From positions 20,843-84,842 of the forward strand of contig JADFCZ010000005.1 in NCBI GenBank assembly GCA_018263295.1: a stretch of DNA of 64,000 bases, read 5' to 3'. This DNA is from Conexibacter sp. Lineage in GTDB: Bacteria; Actinomycetota; Thermoleophilia; Solirubrobacterales; 70-9. Under the pieces are notes generated by a model. The model was not told the origin of the DNA and searched no databases. It saw only the letters and a list, made by a program, of their open reading frames with translations. A program made the translations under genes and the position numbers. Positions 52,903 through 61,414 of this stretch are shown in pieces. How positions within the stretch are numbered: position 1 is the stretch's first letter; each line of letters begins with the position of its first letter.

Positions 52903-53316
52903 TCAGACCGGGCGAAAGCCCGAACAGAGGACGCGCATCCAGTCGATCCGGCCGTCGCGCTCGGTGAAGTAGGCCTGCTGCTCGACGACGAACGGCCCGT
53001 CCTCGTTCTCACCGCGGAACCGGTAGGCGACCCGGCCGCGGTCGGAGATCCCACCCTCCTCGATCTCGACGATCTCGTCGATCCGGTCCGACGGCTCGAA
53101 CCACTGGCGGAGGATCGCGCCGACCTCCGCCGGGTCGCCGGCTTCCCAGTTCCGCCGCGGGGTCAGTCCGCGGAAGTCGATCGCCGGGTCGAGCAGGCCG
53201 GCGATGACCTCGAAGTCCTTCGCCCCGAGCGCCTCTGCGAAGCGGCGGCCTGCCGAGGCCTCGGTGGTGCCGATGTCCATGCTCCGCAGCTTCCCACCGC
53301 GGAGCATGGACGGCAA
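52903..53316 (-). CDS. SnoaL/NTF2-like protein
   Basis: RRFAEALGAKDFEVIAGLLDPAIDFRGLTP..YRFRGENEDGPFVVEQQAYFTERDGRIDWMRVLCSGFRP. Confidence 0.8.
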   Translation of the reverse strand: MPSMLRGGKLRSMDIGTTEASAGRRFAEALGAKDFEVIAGLLDPAIDFRGLTPRRNWEAGDPAEVGAILRQWFEPSDRIDEIVEIEEGGISDRGRVAYRFRGENEDGPFVVEQQAYFTERDGRIDWMRVLCSGFRPV

Positions 53317-53323
53317 CCGCGGG

Positions 53324-53824
53324 TCAGCCCTCGGTGGCGCCCGCGTAGCGCAGCGAGCCCGGGGTGTCGAGCAGCTCGCCGGTCTCCAGCAGCGTCTTCA
53401 GACCGGAGAGGATCATCGGCCAGCCGCCGTAGACCTCGCTGTTGGCTCCCTCGGGCAGGCCGTCGTGGGTGACCCGCAGCCGGCACGAGCTGCCGACCGG
53501 CTCGATCTCCCAGATCACCCGTGACTCCCCGACGGCCTTGACGTCGTCGCTCCAGAGCGCGGTCATCGTCTGAACCAGCCGGTGTGGCGGATCGACCTCG
53601 ACGTTCTCGCCGGCGGCGATCTCGATCACGCCCGGGACGCCCGACTCGTAGGCCGAGCCGGCGGTCCAGTCGGACCTGATCTCGACGCCGAAGCTGTACC
53701 TGGCCCTGGTCTCGCGATCGGTGATCGCCTCCCAGAGCCGCTCCGGGGTCGTCTTGATGTAGATCTCGAAGACGGTCATCGCGGCGGCGCCGTCGACGAC
53801 TGCGTAGGGCTCTTCGTTGCTCAT
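53324..53824 (-). CDS. SRPBCC/AHSA1-domain protein
   Basis: MTVFEIYIKTTPERLWEAITDRETRARYSFGVEI; ATG 53824 overlaps the ArsR stop. Confidence 0.88.
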   Translation of the reverse strand: MSNEEPYAVVDGAAAMTVFEIYIKTTPERLWEAITDRETRARYSFGVEIRSDWTAGSAYESGVPGVIEIAAGENVEVDPPHRLVQTMTALWSDDVKAVGESRVIWEIEPVGSSCRLRVTHDGLPEGANSEVYGGWPMILSGLKTLLETGELLDTPGSLRYAGATEG

Positions 53825-54168
53825 GCTGATTCCTCCTCTGCCGGCTCGGTTTCGAGCTCGCTCTTGAGTCCACTGAGCCCGGCGGCCCAGGGTTCGGCGT
53901 ACTTGCTCACCCAGCGATCGTGGATGAGCCGGATCGGGACGGGGTTGAGGAAGTGGAGCTTCGAACGGCCCTGCCTCCGGGTCGTGATCAGCCCCGCCTC
54001 CTCGAGGATCCGCAGGTGCTTCATGACCCCGAAGCGGGTCATCGGCAACTCCGACTCGAGCTCGCCGAGCGTCCGGCCGTCCCGGGCGAAGAGCTCGTCG
54101 AGGAGCTTCCTCCGCGTCGGGTCCGCCAGTGCCCTGAAGACTCCGTCGAGTTCCTCGCTTCCATCCAT
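53821..54168 (-). CDS. ArsR-family HTH regulator
   Basis: LDGVFRALADPTRRKLLDELFARDGRTLGELESELPMTRFGVMKHLRILEEAGLITTRRQGR. Confidence 0.93.
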   Translation of the reverse strand: MDGSEELDGVFRALADPTRRKLLDELFARDGRTLGELESELPMTRFGVMKHLRILEEAGLITTRRQGRSKLHFLNPVPIRLIHDRWVSKYAEPWAAGLSGLKSELETEPAEEESA

Positions 54169-54183
54169 CGCCGCCGATCATAG

Positions 54184-54199
54184 GTGACCATATGGTCAC
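54184..54199. promoter_or_regulatory. perfect palindrome GTGACCATATGGTCAC, candidate ArsR operator
   Basis: 16-bp perfect palindrome 16 nt upstream of the ArsR ATG. Confidence 0.65.
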
Positions 54200-54257
54200 A
54201 TGTCAAGCGGGCGGTTTCATCGGCCGGCGCGTTCATCCATCGGGGGCTGCCGGTTAG

Positions 54258-55100
54258 ATGCCGCCGGTGAAGCTGTGGCTCGTGATCGCGCTCCTGCTCG
54301 TCGCGAACATGGCGGCGGTAGGCGCGTTGATGCTGCTGCGCCGGTTCGGCCCACGCGACGGCTGGTTCCGCGACGCCCAGCACGCCGCCGGAGCGTTCAC
54401 GGTCACCGGCACCATCTACGCCGTCCTCGTCGGCTTCGTCTTCCTGCTCGCGTTCGGCAGCTACTCCGCCGCACGCGAGAGCTCACAAGACGAGGCGCGG
54501 GCCGCCGTCAGCCTCTTCCACGTCGCCGAGCGCTTCCCGCCCGACGTGCGCGATGAGATCCAGGGCGACGTCGTCTGTTACGCCCGCGCGGTCGTCGGAT
54601 CCGAGTGGGGGACGATGGCCGACGAGCGTCCGAGCGCCGAGGTCGACCAGTGGGAGACGCAGCTGAGTCGCGACTTCGACGCGTTCGAGCCCACCACCCA
54701 GGTCGAGGGCGACGCCCTCCAGAGCTGGTTCGGCGACGCCGACCTGCTCCGCGAGGCACGGCAGGGCCGGCTGACGGAGGCGCCGCGCTTCATCCCGGTC
54801 ACGATCTGGGTCCTACTGCTGGTGACCGGCGCCGCGGTCATCGGCTTCTCGCTGTTGCTCAGCGACAGCCGCGAACGGCGCTCGGCGCAGGTCGCGATGG
54901 TCATCGCGGTGACCACGGCCGTCACCGCGAGCCTGCTGATCGTGAACTTCCTCGACCGCCCGTACGGCGACCACGAGGGCGCGATCGAGCCGGAGGCGAT
55001 GAGCTCGGCGCTCGCGGCGGTCCGGCGCGACCTGATCGCCCACGGGCGCGCCGAGACGGCGAGCTGCTCGGTCGCGGATGCGGGTGTCGTCGATGGCTGA
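54258..55100 (+). CDS. DUF4239 (bestrophin-like) membrane protein
   Basis: TGTIYAVLVGFVFLLAFGSYSAARESSQDEARAAVSLFHVAE typical N-terminal pattern. Confidence 0.75.
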   Translation: MPPVKLWLVIALLLVANMAAVGALMLLRRFGPRDGWFRDAQHAAGAFTVTGTIYAVLVGFVFLLAFGSYSAARESSQDEARAAVSLFHVAERFPPDVRDEIQGDVVCYARAVVGSEWGTMADERPSAEVDQWETQLSRDFDAFEPTTQVEGDALQSWFGDADLLREARQGRLTEAPRFIPVTIWVLLLVTGAAVIGFSLLLSDSRERRSAQVAMVIAVTTAVTASLLIVNFLDRPYGDHEGAIEPEAMSSALAAVRRDLIAHGRAETASCSVADAGVVDG

Positions 55101-55368
55101 GCGGGTCGCCCGCGAGCTCGTCGTCCATGGCCGGGTACAGGGGGTCTTCTTCCGGGCATTCGTCGCCGACTCCGCCCGCCGCCACGGCGTCGCCGGCAGC
55201 GCCGTCAACGAGACCGACGGCACCGTCCGCGTCCGCCTCGAAGGCGAGCCGGACGCCGTGGCGGCGGTCGAGGCTGACTGCGCCGCCGGGCCCGACCGCG
55301 CGGTCGTGGAGCGGGTCGAGGCGAGCGACGTTCCGGTCGCGGGCCTCGACGGGTTCGCGACCGGCTAG
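55093..55368 (+). CDS. acyP: acylphosphatase
   Basis: ELVVHGRVQGVFFRAFVADSARRHGVAGSAVNETDGTVRVRLEG. Confidence 0.88.
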   Translation: MAERVARELVVHGRVQGVFFRAFVADSARRHGVAGSAVNETDGTVRVRLEGEPDAVAAVEADCAAGPDRAVVERVEASDVPVAGLDGFATG

Positions 55369-56228
55369 GCCGTCGTCGTCTGCTCCTCCTCGTCGCGGCG
55401 GTCGAGGTCGCGGGTGATCCCCTGGATCTCCTCGGAGCGGACCATCGCGCGGTCGAGGAACGGGTTGACGACTCCGCGCAGGACCGAGAACGCGGCCCAG
55501 CGGCGGGGCCGGATTATCCGCGGCGCCCGGCGCTCGATCCCGGCGACGATCGCACGGCCGGCATCGGCCGGCTGCAACCGCTTCATCAGGAAGGCGGGCT
55601 GGGACTCCTTGAGCCGATTGCCGAGCGGATCCTCGTCGAGGGCCTGGTGGACCATCTCGGTGTCGATGAAGCCGAAGTAGGCGACGCTCGCGCCGGCGCC
55701 GTGCTGAGCGAGCTCTATCCGCAGGGCGCGGCCGAGCTGCTCGACCCCGGCCTTCGACATCGCGTACGGCGTTGCGCCGGCGCCGTTGACGAAGGCGTAG
55801 ACGGAGGAGACGACGACGACGTGGCCGCGGCGGGCGATGATCTCCGGCAGCGCCGCGGCGACCGTCCGGTGGACCCCGTTGAGGTTGACGTCGAGCACCC
55901 GGTCGAACGTCTCGCCCGACATCGCCCGGAAGGTCGCACCGCGGGACGCGATCCCGGCGTTCGCGACTACGACATCGACGCCGCCGTAGCGCTCGACCGT
56001 CTCGGCGACGACGCGCTGCATGGCGCCGCGATCGGTCACGTCGGCTGCGAGCCCGAGCGCCGGACCGGGCAGCGCAGCGGCCGCGGCGGCCGCTGCTTCG
56101 GGATCGAGGTCGAGGACGACCACCGACGCGCCCCGCCGCGACAGCTCGGTCGCGGTCGCGAAGCCGATACCCCGAGCGGCACCGGTGACGATCGCAACCT
56201 TGCCTCTGACCGGGAATCGCCTCGCCAC
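55365..56228 (-). CDS. SDR-family oxidoreductase
   Basis: VAIVTGAARGIGFATATELSRRGASVVVLDLD; NAGI; YAMSKAGVEQL; GTG 56228. Confidence 0.92.
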   Translation of the reverse strand: MARRFPVRGKVAIVTGAARGIGFATATELSRRGASVVVLDLDPEAAAAAAAALPGPALGLAADVTDRGAMQRVVAETVERYGGVDVVVANAGIASRGATFRAMSGETFDRVLDVNLNGVHRTVAAALPEIIARRGHVVVVSSVYAFVNGAGATPYAMSKAGVEQLGRALRIELAQHGAGASVAYFGFIDTEMVHQALDEDPLGNRLKESQPAFLMKRLQPADAGRAIVAGIERRAPRIIRPRRWAAFSVLRGVVNPFLDRAMVRSEEIQGITRDLDRRDEEEQTTTA

Positions 56229-56245
56229 GCCGGGACCGTATCCGC

Positions 56246-57373
56246 TCAGCGCCTGGCGGCGAGGTCGCGGTGGATCGCCCACCAGACGCGGAAGGCCTCG
56301 TCGGTGACGCTGAGGTCGGTCCCGGTCAGCTCCTCGTAGCGACGAAGCCGGTAGCGGACCGTGTTCGCGTGGATGAAGAGCCGCTGCGCCGCCGGCTCGA
56401 CCCGCATCCCGGACGCCATCCAGGCCGCGACCGTGTGGAGGATCTCCTCGCCGGCCGCCTGGGCGCGGACCGGCTCGATCAGAGCCTCGCCGAGCGCCTG
56501 CCCGAGCTCGACGTCCTCGATCACGGCGGCATGGAGGCCGGCGCCCGCAAGGTCCTGCACGCCGGCGAGCCCGAACGTCTCGGACGCGGCGAGGACGCGC
56601 CCGGCGACCGTGAAGGAGACGGCGAGGTCGACCGCCGGAACCCGCGGCCCCACCGCAACGAGGTCGATCCGTCCGCGCGGCAGGGTGCCGCTGGTGAACC
56701 CGATCAGCTCGCTCTCGAAGGGGATCGCGAGGCCGACCCGTCGGCCGGGCTCGGGAACGAGGTCGAAGACCGACTGGAGGTCGTCCCGCATCGGCCCCCG
56801 GGGAGCCCGAGCGCGGAAGGCCGCGTAGCTCGCGAGCGGGTCGAGCCCGAGGACGACGCAGCCGGAGTTGATCTCCTCGGCCGGGAGCTCGCCCATCAGC
56901 AGGCCGCGAACGAGCGCCGCGCGGCGTTCCGCCTCCGGGTCCGGGTCGGGATCGGTTCGGTGGCCGCGGGCGATCTCGACCATCGTCTTGTCGACGACGT
57001 CGAACGCCTGCTGGAAGAAGCTGAAGACCTCGCCACTGTCCATCCCCAGATCGGGAGCGATCTCGGTGGCGTAGCCCATCGCCTCCTCGATCCCCATCCG
57101 CCACGAGCGGAGCATGTCCTCGAGCGGGACCCCCTGCTTCGCGCGGCGCTCGCCGAGGTCGAGCAGTCCCTCGCGGGCCTCGTCCGGGAGCGAGTCGAGG
57201 CCGGCCCTCCGCATCCCGACCAGCAGGACGACCGCACCGACGGAGTCGCGCCGGTGCTCGTCGAGGGGGACGCCGGCGAAGTTCGGAATCTCGGCCCGGG
57301 CGCGGCGGACGTGCCGGTCGCTGATCGCCTCCTTGCCCTCGACAAGCGCATCGAGGAGCGGCTCAAGTCCCAT
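56246..57373 (-). CDS. PucR/CdaR-type HTH transcriptional regulator
   Basis: C-terminal VAAWMASGMRVEPAAQRLFIHANTVRYRLRRYEELTGTDLS (PucR HTH_30). Confidence 0.9.
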   Translation of the reverse strand: MGLEPLLDALVEGKEAISDRHVRRARAEIPNFAGVPLDEHRRDSVGAVVLLVGMRRAGLDSLPDEAREGLLDLGERRAKQGVPLEDMLRSWRMGIEEAMGYATEIAPDLGMDSGEVFSFFQQAFDVVDKTMVEIARGHRTDPDPDPEAERRAALVRGLLMGELPAEEINSGCVVLGLDPLASYAAFRARAPRGPMRDDLQSVFDLVPEPGRRVGLAIPFESELIGFTSGTLPRGRIDLVAVGPRVPAVDLAVSFTVAGRVLAASETFGLAGVQDLAGAGLHAAVIEDVELGQALGEALIEPVRAQAAGEEILHTVAAWMASGMRVEPAAQRLFIHANTVRYRLRRYEELTGTDLSVTDEAFRVWWAIHRDLAARR

Positions 57374-57562
57374 GACGTCCGATCCGGGAGATTCCGCGCA
57401 TCGGGGCCATCCTAAGCGACAAACGTCCCACCCAGAGCATCTTGTTGTCGGTTCCCACAAATACGCAGCGGCAATTTCGGAGGGTCCTCCGTAGACGAGC
57501 GGTACAGTCAGGCGCGACGATTACATCGTTCTATGTCTCTTTTCCTGAAGTAAGGTTCCGTC

Positions 57563-58393
57563 TTGAAGCCCTCGCCGATCCCGATCGTCACCGCACTCCT
57601 CGCCGCGCTCACGGCGCTCGCCCTCGTCCCCGCCGCCGCGTCCGCCTGGGCGCCGGCCGCCACCGCGCCGATCCACCCAGGAGTGATGACGAACACCGAG
57701 GGCTCCGGTCAGTGCACGTCCAACTTCATCTTCACCCGGGGCGGCGACATCTACATCGGCCAGGCCGCCCACTGCTCCTCGACCGGAGCGGCGACCGACA
57801 CGAACGGCTGCACCGCCGCGTCGCTGCCGCTCGGCACCAAGGTCGAGGTCGACGGCGCCTCCGTCAAGGGAACGCTCGCCTACAACTCGTGGCTGACGAT
57901 GCAGGCCAACGGCGAGGCCGACGAGGAGACCTGCCGGTACAACGACCTGGCGCTGGTCAAGCTCGACCCCGCCGACGTCGCAAAGGTCAACCCGTCGATC
58001 CCGGACTTCGGCGGGCCGACCGGAGTCGGGACCGCCGCCGCCGGCGAGCAGGTCTACACCTACGGGAACTCATCGCTCCGGCAGGGAGTGACGCTGCTCA
58101 GCCCCAAGAACGGCGTCGTCGTCGAGAGTACGCCGGGCGGTTGGAGCTACACCGCTTACACGCTCACCCCCGGCATCCCCGGGGACTCGGGCTCGGCCTT
58201 CCTGAACAAGGACGGCGCCGCGCTCGGGACGCTGAGCACGGTCGCGATCGCGCCGCTTCCGGCCTCCAACGGGGTCGGTGACGTCGGCAGCGAGATCGCC
58301 TACGCAAGGGCGAACGGCTTCGACGGGCTCCAGCTCGTCAACGGCACCGAGCCGTTCCGCAAGAAGTTGCTGGGGAAGGTGCCACTGCCCTGA
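57563..58393 (+). CDS. secreted S1-family (trypsin-like) serine protease; TTG start
   Basis: Signal peptide; catalytic IGQAAHCS, NDLALVKL, PGDSGSAFL. Confidence 0.82.
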   Translation: MKPSPIPIVTALLAALTALALVPAAASAWAPAATAPIHPGVMTNTEGSGQCTSNFIFTRGGDIYIGQAAHCSSTGAATDTNGCTAASLPLGTKVEVDGASVKGTLAYNSWLTMQANGEADEETCRYNDLALVKLDPADVAKVNPSIPDFGGPTGVGTAAAGEQVYTYGNSSLRQGVTLLSPKNGVVVESTPGGWSYTAYTLTPGIPGDSGSAFLNKDGAALGTLSTVAIAPLPASNGVGDVGSEIAYARANGFDGLQLVNGTEPFRKKLLGKVPLP

Positions 58394-58426
58394 ACATCCG
58401 GGCATAGGCGGAACACAGCAAGGGCG

Positions 58427-58469
58427 CGAGAGGCCGTCCCAGCTCTCCCATTCGGGGACAGCCCTCTCG
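58427..58469. terminator. imperfect hairpin between convergent genes
   Basis: CGAGAGGCCGTCCC...GGGACAGCCCTCTCG. Confidence 0.6.
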
Positions 58470-58491
58470 TGTTCGCTCTAGAACCGGTTCA

Positions 58492-58547
58492 GGGCCGGTG
58501 GCGGAATCTCTCCGAGGCGGCAGGGGCCTCCTCTCCACCACCGGCCC
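58492..58547. terminator. branched hairpin closed by GGGCCGGTGG/CCACCGGCCC
   Basis: Perfect 10-bp closing helix with inner CGGA..TCCG and GAGGC..GCCTC. Confidence 0.5.
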
Positions 58548-58573
58548 GACTGGCCCTATGGATCACCCGGGCC

Positions 58574-60739
58574 TCAGTGCCCAAAGCGGACGTCGGGCAG
58601 GATCCGGTCGAGCCAGCGCGGCAGCCACCAGGCGGCGCGCCCGGTCAGCCGCAGCAGCACCGGAACGAGCAGCAGGCGAACCAGCAGCGCGTCGAGCAGA
58701 ACCGCGACCCCGAGGATGATTCCCATCTCCTTCGGCGGCAGCGGGCCCGACAGCGCGAAGGTGAAGAAGACCGCCACCATCACCGCGCCGGCGGCGAAGA
58801 TCACCCGCCCGGAGTGGGCGAGCCCTCCGACCATCGCCTCGCGCGGGTCGTGGCTGCGATCCCAATGCTCCTTGGCGCTCGAGAGCAGGAACACCGTGTA
58901 GTCCATGCTGATCGCGAAGATCATCGCGAAGAAGAACACGGGCCCCCAGGCGTCGAGGAAGCCCTGCGGCTCGAAGCCGAGGAGGCCCGATCCGTGACCC
59001 TCCTGGAAGATCAGCTGGGCGACGCCGAACGCGGCCCCGGTCGCGAGCAGGTTCGTGACGACGCCGAGCGCTGCGATCAGCGGCGCCTGCAGCGCCACGA
59101 GCAGCAGCAGGAAGCCGAGGCCGAGGACGACGCCGATCACGAGCGGCGTCCTCGACGCGAGCTCCGCCTCGAGATCGTGGTTCTCGGCAACGGCGCCGCC
59201 GACGCTGACATCGGCCGGCAGCTCCGACCGGAGCCTGTCGATGGCCGTTCCGAGCTCGCTCGCCGACGGGTCGGTCGCGGGCACGGCCTGGATCAGCGCC
59301 ACTTCGCCCGACGCGCTCGGCTGCGGGGGCGTCACCTGGGCGATGCCGGGATCGGCGGCGATCTGCTTCGAGACGGTGCGCGCTTCGGCGGCCGGGGCGA
59401 CGACCTGGAGTGCCCCGGGGGCGCCGGGACCGAACTCCTGCTGGACCAGCTCGTAGCCCTGGCGGCTCGTGTCTCCCTCGGGCACGACCTTGATCGACGG
59501 CATGCCGGTATCCAGAGAGAGCACCGGGACGGCGAGGGCGAGCAGGACCGCGACGGTGGCGATGCCGGGCACCCAGGGATGGCGCCAGAGCCACTCCCCC
59601 CAGGCTGCGAAGCGCGGCGAGCGGTGTTCACCCGAGTGCACCCATGGCAGCGAGAGCTTGTCGACTCTCGATCCGAGCCTGGCGAGGACCGCGGGGAGCA
59701 GGGTCAACGTCGCCGCGAGGACGAAGATGACCGAGAGCATGATCCCGAGCGCCATCGACCGGAACGCGGGACTGTCCACGAGCATCACGGCGCTGAGCGA
59801 GATCAGCACGGTGACGCCGCTGAAGAGCACCGCCTTGCCGGCGGTGTCCATGGTCTCGGCGACGGCGTCGCTCGGCTCCTCGTGGGAACCGAACAGGGCG
59901 CCGCGGAAGCGGTAGACGATGAAGAGCGCGTAGTCGATTCCGAGCGCGAGCGCGAACATCAGCGCGAAGTTCATCGCCCAGATCGAGATCGGCGTGAGCT
60001 CGGTCAGCAGGTAGAGCGAGCCGGCCGAGGCGACGAGCCCGAGGATCGTCAGGAGCAGCGGCAGCCCGGCTGCGACGAGCGAGCCGAAGGCGAGGACGAG
60101 GATCGCCAGCGTCACCGGCCAGCTGATCATCTCGGACTTCATCATCGCCTCGCGGTTGGCGGTGTTGAAGTCGGACCACATGCCCGACGCCCCGGTCACG
60201 GCGACCTGGACGTCGGCCGTTCCGAGCGAGGTGATCGGGCCCTTGAGGTCGTCGGCGGCACGGACCATCTCGTTGCTGTCCGCGGCGGCGCCGGCCATCA
60301 CGATCGCCGTGTGGCCGTCCGGGCTCACCGTCGATCCGGGAGCGGGCTGTACGACGGTCGAGACCCTGTCATCGGCCTTCAGCTCGGCGCTGACGTCGGC
60401 GATCGTCCGCTGGAACGCGGGCGAGTCGACGGTCTGGCCGGTGCTGTGCACGACCACCATCAGGCCGGTGCTGTTGAGGCCCCCGAACTCCTCCTGGACG
60501 AGGTCGCGGACCTCGACCGACTCGGAGCCGTTCGCCTGCCAGCCCGCCCCGGAGAGGGCGTGCTCGACCTTGGGCGCGAAGATCCCGAGACCGACGGCGA
60601 CGACCGCCCAGGCGGCGAAGACGATCCCGGCATGGGTGGCGGCCCAGCGGCCCAACCTGCCGATCGGGCCGATTGCTCGCGGCGCTGCCGGCGGGTGGTC
60701 GGGGATCTCGGGTGGGGCGGTTGCAGCGGTCGGGTTCAT
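58574..60739 (-). CDS. MMPL-family (RND) transporter
   Basis: Two-repeat MMPL architecture; ALGIDYALFIVYRFRGAL and FAISMDYTVFLLSSAKEHW. Confidence 0.93.
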   Translation of the reverse strand: MNPTAATAPPEIPDHPPAAPRAIGPIGRLGRWAATHAGIVFAAWAVVAVGLGIFAPKVEHALSGAGWQANGSESVEVRDLVQEEFGGLNSTGLMVVVHSTGQTVDSPAFQRTIADVSAELKADDRVSTVVQPAPGSTVSPDGHTAIVMAGAAADSNEMVRAADDLKGPITSLGTADVQVAVTGASGMWSDFNTANREAMMKSEMISWPVTLAILVLAFGSLVAAGLPLLLTILGLVASAGSLYLLTELTPISIWAMNFALMFALALGIDYALFIVYRFRGALFGSHEEPSDAVAETMDTAGKAVLFSGVTVLISLSAVMLVDSPAFRSMALGIMLSVIFVLAATLTLLPAVLARLGSRVDKLSLPWVHSGEHRSPRFAAWGEWLWRHPWVPGIATVAVLLALAVPVLSLDTGMPSIKVVPEGDTSRQGYELVQQEFGPGAPGALQVVAPAAEARTVSKQIAADPGIAQVTPPQPSASGEVALIQAVPATDPSASELGTAIDRLRSELPADVSVGGAVAENHDLEAELASRTPLVIGVVLGLGFLLLLVALQAPLIAALGVVTNLLATGAAFGVAQLIFQEGHGSGLLGFEPQGFLDAWGPVFFFAMIFAISMDYTVFLLSSAKEHWDRSHDPREAMVGGLAHSGRVIFAAGAVMVAVFFTFALSGPLPPKEMGIILGVAVLLDALLVRLLLVPVLLRLTGRAAWWLPRWLDRILPDVRFGH

Positions 60740-60972
60740 CGGGTCACGGTCCTTTGCAAGTGGAAGACGCGGGTCAGAAGGAGGGACATCGGGCAGTCGC
60801 CGAAGGCGACGAAGAGCCACTGGTTGACGCCGACGAAGGCCGTCAGCAGCAGGAACCAGGGGCTGACGAAGGCGGCCAATGCCGCGGAGATCAGGACGAC
60901 GGTCCCGGCGATCGCGAAGAGGACGCGTTCGAGCGGCCAGCGGGGCGAGCCGGTGTCGCAGGCGCGACTCAC
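60736..60972 (-). CDS. DUF2892 (YgaP-like TM) protein
   Basis: PLERVLFAIAGTVVLISAALAAFVSPWFLLLTAFVGVNQWLFVAFGDCPMSLLL. Confidence 0.82.
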   Translation of the reverse strand: MSRACDTGSPRWPLERVLFAIAGTVVLISAALAAFVSPWFLLLTAFVGVNQWLFVAFGDCPMSLLLTRVFHLQRTVTR

Positions 60973-61307
60973 GACGCACCTCCGACCATCTCGCTGAGGC
61001 CGGAGAGGCGGTCCTGGATGCCCCCACAGACCTGCTCGCAGAGGGCGAAGACTCCTTCGTCGGCGACGCTGTAGAGCGACGCCGTACCGTCCTTTCGGCG
61101 GGCGACGATGCCGGCGCCGAGGAGGACGCCGAGGTGCTTCGACGCGTTCTGCTGGCTCATCTCGAGCCGCTCGGTGATCTCGGTGACCGAGAGCTCGCCC
61201 TCGCGCAGCTGGTCGAGGATCCGGATCCGGTTCGGATCGCCGATCACCCGCAGGCGCGCGGCGATCATCTCGGCGAGGTCGGTGGGTATCGGGCGGGGAA
61301 GTTGCAT
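60969..61307 (-). CDS. ArsR/SmtB-family HTH regulator
   Basis: RLRVIGDPNRIRILDQLREGELSVTEITERLEMSQQNASKHLGVLLGAGIVARRKDG; C-terminal LCEQVCGG. Confidence 0.93.
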   Translation of the reverse strand: MQLPRPIPTDLAEMIAARLRVIGDPNRIRILDQLREGELSVTEITERLEMSQQNASKHLGVLLGAGIVARRKDGTASLYSVADEGVFALCEQVCGGIQDRLSGLSEMVGGAS

Positions 61308-61346
61308 CTCAGACTCCGGGTTCGGTGCGTTGCAGTTCACCACTCT

Positions 61347-61362
61347 ACAACTGTTTAGTTGT
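61347..61362. promoter_or_regulatory. inverted repeat ACAACT-GTTT-AGTTGT, candidate ArsR operator
   Basis: Perfect 6-bp arms in an AT-rich patch upstream of ArsR (-) and of the acyl-CoA synthetase (+). Confidence 0.6.
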
Positions 61363-61414
61363 GATTGCAAGGCGGATAGGCTCGGGGCCCGTTTCCATCG
61401 AGGAGGAGAGACCC

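Noticed and set aside
58492-58547. Possible tRNA-Leu (GGTGGCGGAAT resembles the tRNA-Leu 5' end)
   Set aside because: No anticodon stem, T-loop TTCGA or acceptor continuation; folds as a branched hairpin instead.
58469-60997. 842-aa plus-strand ORF
   Set aside because: Antisense to the MMPL transporter; charged low-complexity translation typical of high-GC antisense frames.
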